Below are positions 4,567-5,352 of a stretch of 5,352 nt of DNA, piece after piece (positions within the stretch are counted from its first letter, which is position 1; each line of letters begins with the position of its first letter). The position numbers and the translations under genes are program-made. The notes below the pieces were generated by a model. That model was given only the letters and a program-made list of their open reading frames with translations. It did no database searches and had not been told where the DNA came from. Origin of the DNA: JABFRJ01 sp031379035 (GTDB lineage: Bacteria; Pseudomonadota; Alphaproteobacteria; Rhizobiales; Hyphomicrobiaceae). The stretch is from contig JANNEU010000185.1 of the NCBI GenBank assembly GCA_031379035.1, positions 1 to 5,352 on the forward strand, given 5' to 3'.

Positions 4567-5118
4567 ATGTTCTTCGGTCTCGCCGAACCGCAGGCCGCCA
4601 TGCTCGACGCCTATGCAGATGCCCTCCGCCGCGGCTGGTCGCCCAGCAACACAAGCGACGTATCAGCCGAACACCTCGCCGCCATCGCCGCTGATCCCGA
4701 GGCGTTTCTCGCCAAGCTTCTTGAGCAGACCGGTACGTTTGCGCTGCCCGATGGCACCGTTGTCGATAAACTACCGTCCATCGTCCGCTGGATGTGGGAC
4801 GGTGACTTCTGCGGCGCCATCTCGCTGCGCTATCAGCCGGGCACCTCTCAACTGCCCCCACTCGTGAGCGGGCACATCGGCTACGCGGTGGTGCCTTGGA
4901 AACGCAATCACGGTTATGCCTCGAAGGCGCTTCGCCAAGTCCTTGACGAAGCGCGCGAACTCGGCCTGACAGAAGTCACCATCACCACCCAACCCGACAA
5001 CCTCGCCTCGCGCACCGTCATCCAACGCAACGGCGGTGTGTGCGCGGGAACATGGTCGCATCCGACAATGGATGGCGGCGCGAAATTGGAGCGGTGGGTG
5101 GTGCAGCTGGCCGCGTGA
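4567..5118 (+). CDS. GNAT-family N-acetyltransferase
   Basis: The protein has 183 residues from the ATG at 4567. An N-terminal helix MLDAYADALRRGWSPSN (12-28) is followed by the GNAT core: WDGDFCGAISLRYQ (77-90), HIGYAVVPWKRNHGYASKAL (103-122) with the acetyl-CoA-binding R-x-x-G-x-A (Arg113, Gly116, Ala118), and ELGLTEVTITTQPDNLASRTVIQRNGG (131-157), the usual N...S..VI..NGG end motif. GNAT enzymes move acetyl from acetyl-CoA to an amine; the acceptor here is unknown. The plan resembles a group of stand-alone acetyltransferases with an LRRGWSP-type N-terminus (by recall). A start at the ATG at 4540 (MCDRC...) would add nine residues and overlap the PP2C stop by eight bases, suggesting translational coupling. 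Either way the gene is probably cotranscribed with the phosphatase. It converges with the minus-strand frame beyond it. Confidence 0.87.
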   Translation: MFFGLAEPQAAMLDAYADALRRGWSPSNTSDVSAEHLAAIAADPEAFLAKLLEQTGTFALPDGTVVDKLPSIVRWMWDGDFCGAISLRYQPGTSQLPPLVSGHIGYAVVPWKRNHGYASKALRQVLDEARELGLTEVTITTQPDNLASRTVIQRNGGVCAGTWSHPTMDGGAKLERWVVQLAA

Positions 5119-5125
5119 TCGAAGC

Positions 5126-5352
5126 TTAACTGATCAACAGCAGCCGCGCGGGCGCTCCGGGCGGCGAGGGCGGCGCGCGATGGATGCACGGCAGCACCGG
5201 GCAGTCCGGGTAAGCAATCGCGATCCGCCATAAGTTGCCAACGCCGAACGTGTAGGGCTGCGCGCCGGGCAGTGGCGCGTAATGCAGATCAAAGCACTGC
5301 TCACTCAGATACGCGGCGAAGTCCGCATCGTCTGCACCACCATAGTGCTTCA
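5126..5352 (-). CDS. Unknown protein, C-terminal 75 residues
   Basis: A minus-strand frame is open from the window edge to a TAA at 5128-5126. It has no start codon signal in view, so this is the 3' end of a gene entering from the right. The visible part reads KHYGGADDADFAAYLSEQ near its beginning, then CFDLHYAPLPGAQPYTFGVG, NLWRIAIAYPDCPVLPCIHR, and a Pro/Ala-rich tail ending in ARLLLIS. It is rich in aromatic residues and Cys and looks like real globular protein until about 20 residues before the end. I do not recognise a family. Its stop lies seven bases past the GNAT stop on the opposite strand, with no convincing terminator between them. Confidence 0.6.
   Translation of the reverse strand, partial: KHYGGADDADFAAYLSEQCFDLHYAPLPGAQPYTFGVGNLWRIAIAYPDCPVLPCIHRAPPSPPGAPARLLLIS

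Noticed and set aside
5116..5136. Bidirectional terminator between the GNAT gene and the convergent frame
   Set aside because: Only a 5-bp TGATC/GATCA stem with an 11-base loop and no T-run is present.

Overview
The window is GC-rich, tightly packed bacterial DNA. A DUF1127 small protein, a TerB/DnaJ-type protein and a solute-binding-like protein with no visible signal peptide together suggest an alphaproteobacterium, probably Hyphomicrobiales (Bradyrhizobium-like). This placement rests on recalled family resemblance and was not searched.

Left part (1-1536, minus strand). From right to left: a solute-binding-like protein (817-1536), a 236-base stretch rich in small inverted repeats, a DUF1127 protein (334-573), a short spacer with a degenerate 15-base tandem repeat, and the N-terminal part of a TerB/DnaJ-like protein that runs off the left edge (1-185). 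The spacing suggests separately regulated small units, not one tight operon.

Divergent control region (1537-1742). It lies between the solute-binding-like gene (leftward) and a ketopantoate-reductase-like gene (rightward). It holds a perfect 12-base tandem repeat and two candidate promoters whose -10 elements overlap on opposite strands.

Right part (1743-5118, plus strand). A ketopantoate reductase family enzyme (1743-2669) is followed by a probable three-gene unit: an FHA-domain protein (2781-3569), a PP2C-type Ser/Thr phosphatase (3663-4547) and a GNAT acetyltransferase (4567-5118). The phosphatase should remove phosphate from Ser/Thr, the FHA domain would read phosphothreonine, and the GNAT enzyme acetylates an unknown substrate. 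No kinase is in the window. Between the FHA and PP2C genes lies a 32-bp perfect inverted repeat (3579-3610 and 3672-3703) built from four TTGGTAG heptamers per arm. The ATG of the PP2C frame falls in its loop. This is the most unusual structure in the window.

Right edge. A convergent minus-strand frame (5126-5352) of unknown function enters from outside; its stop codon lies seven bases past the GNAT stop codon.
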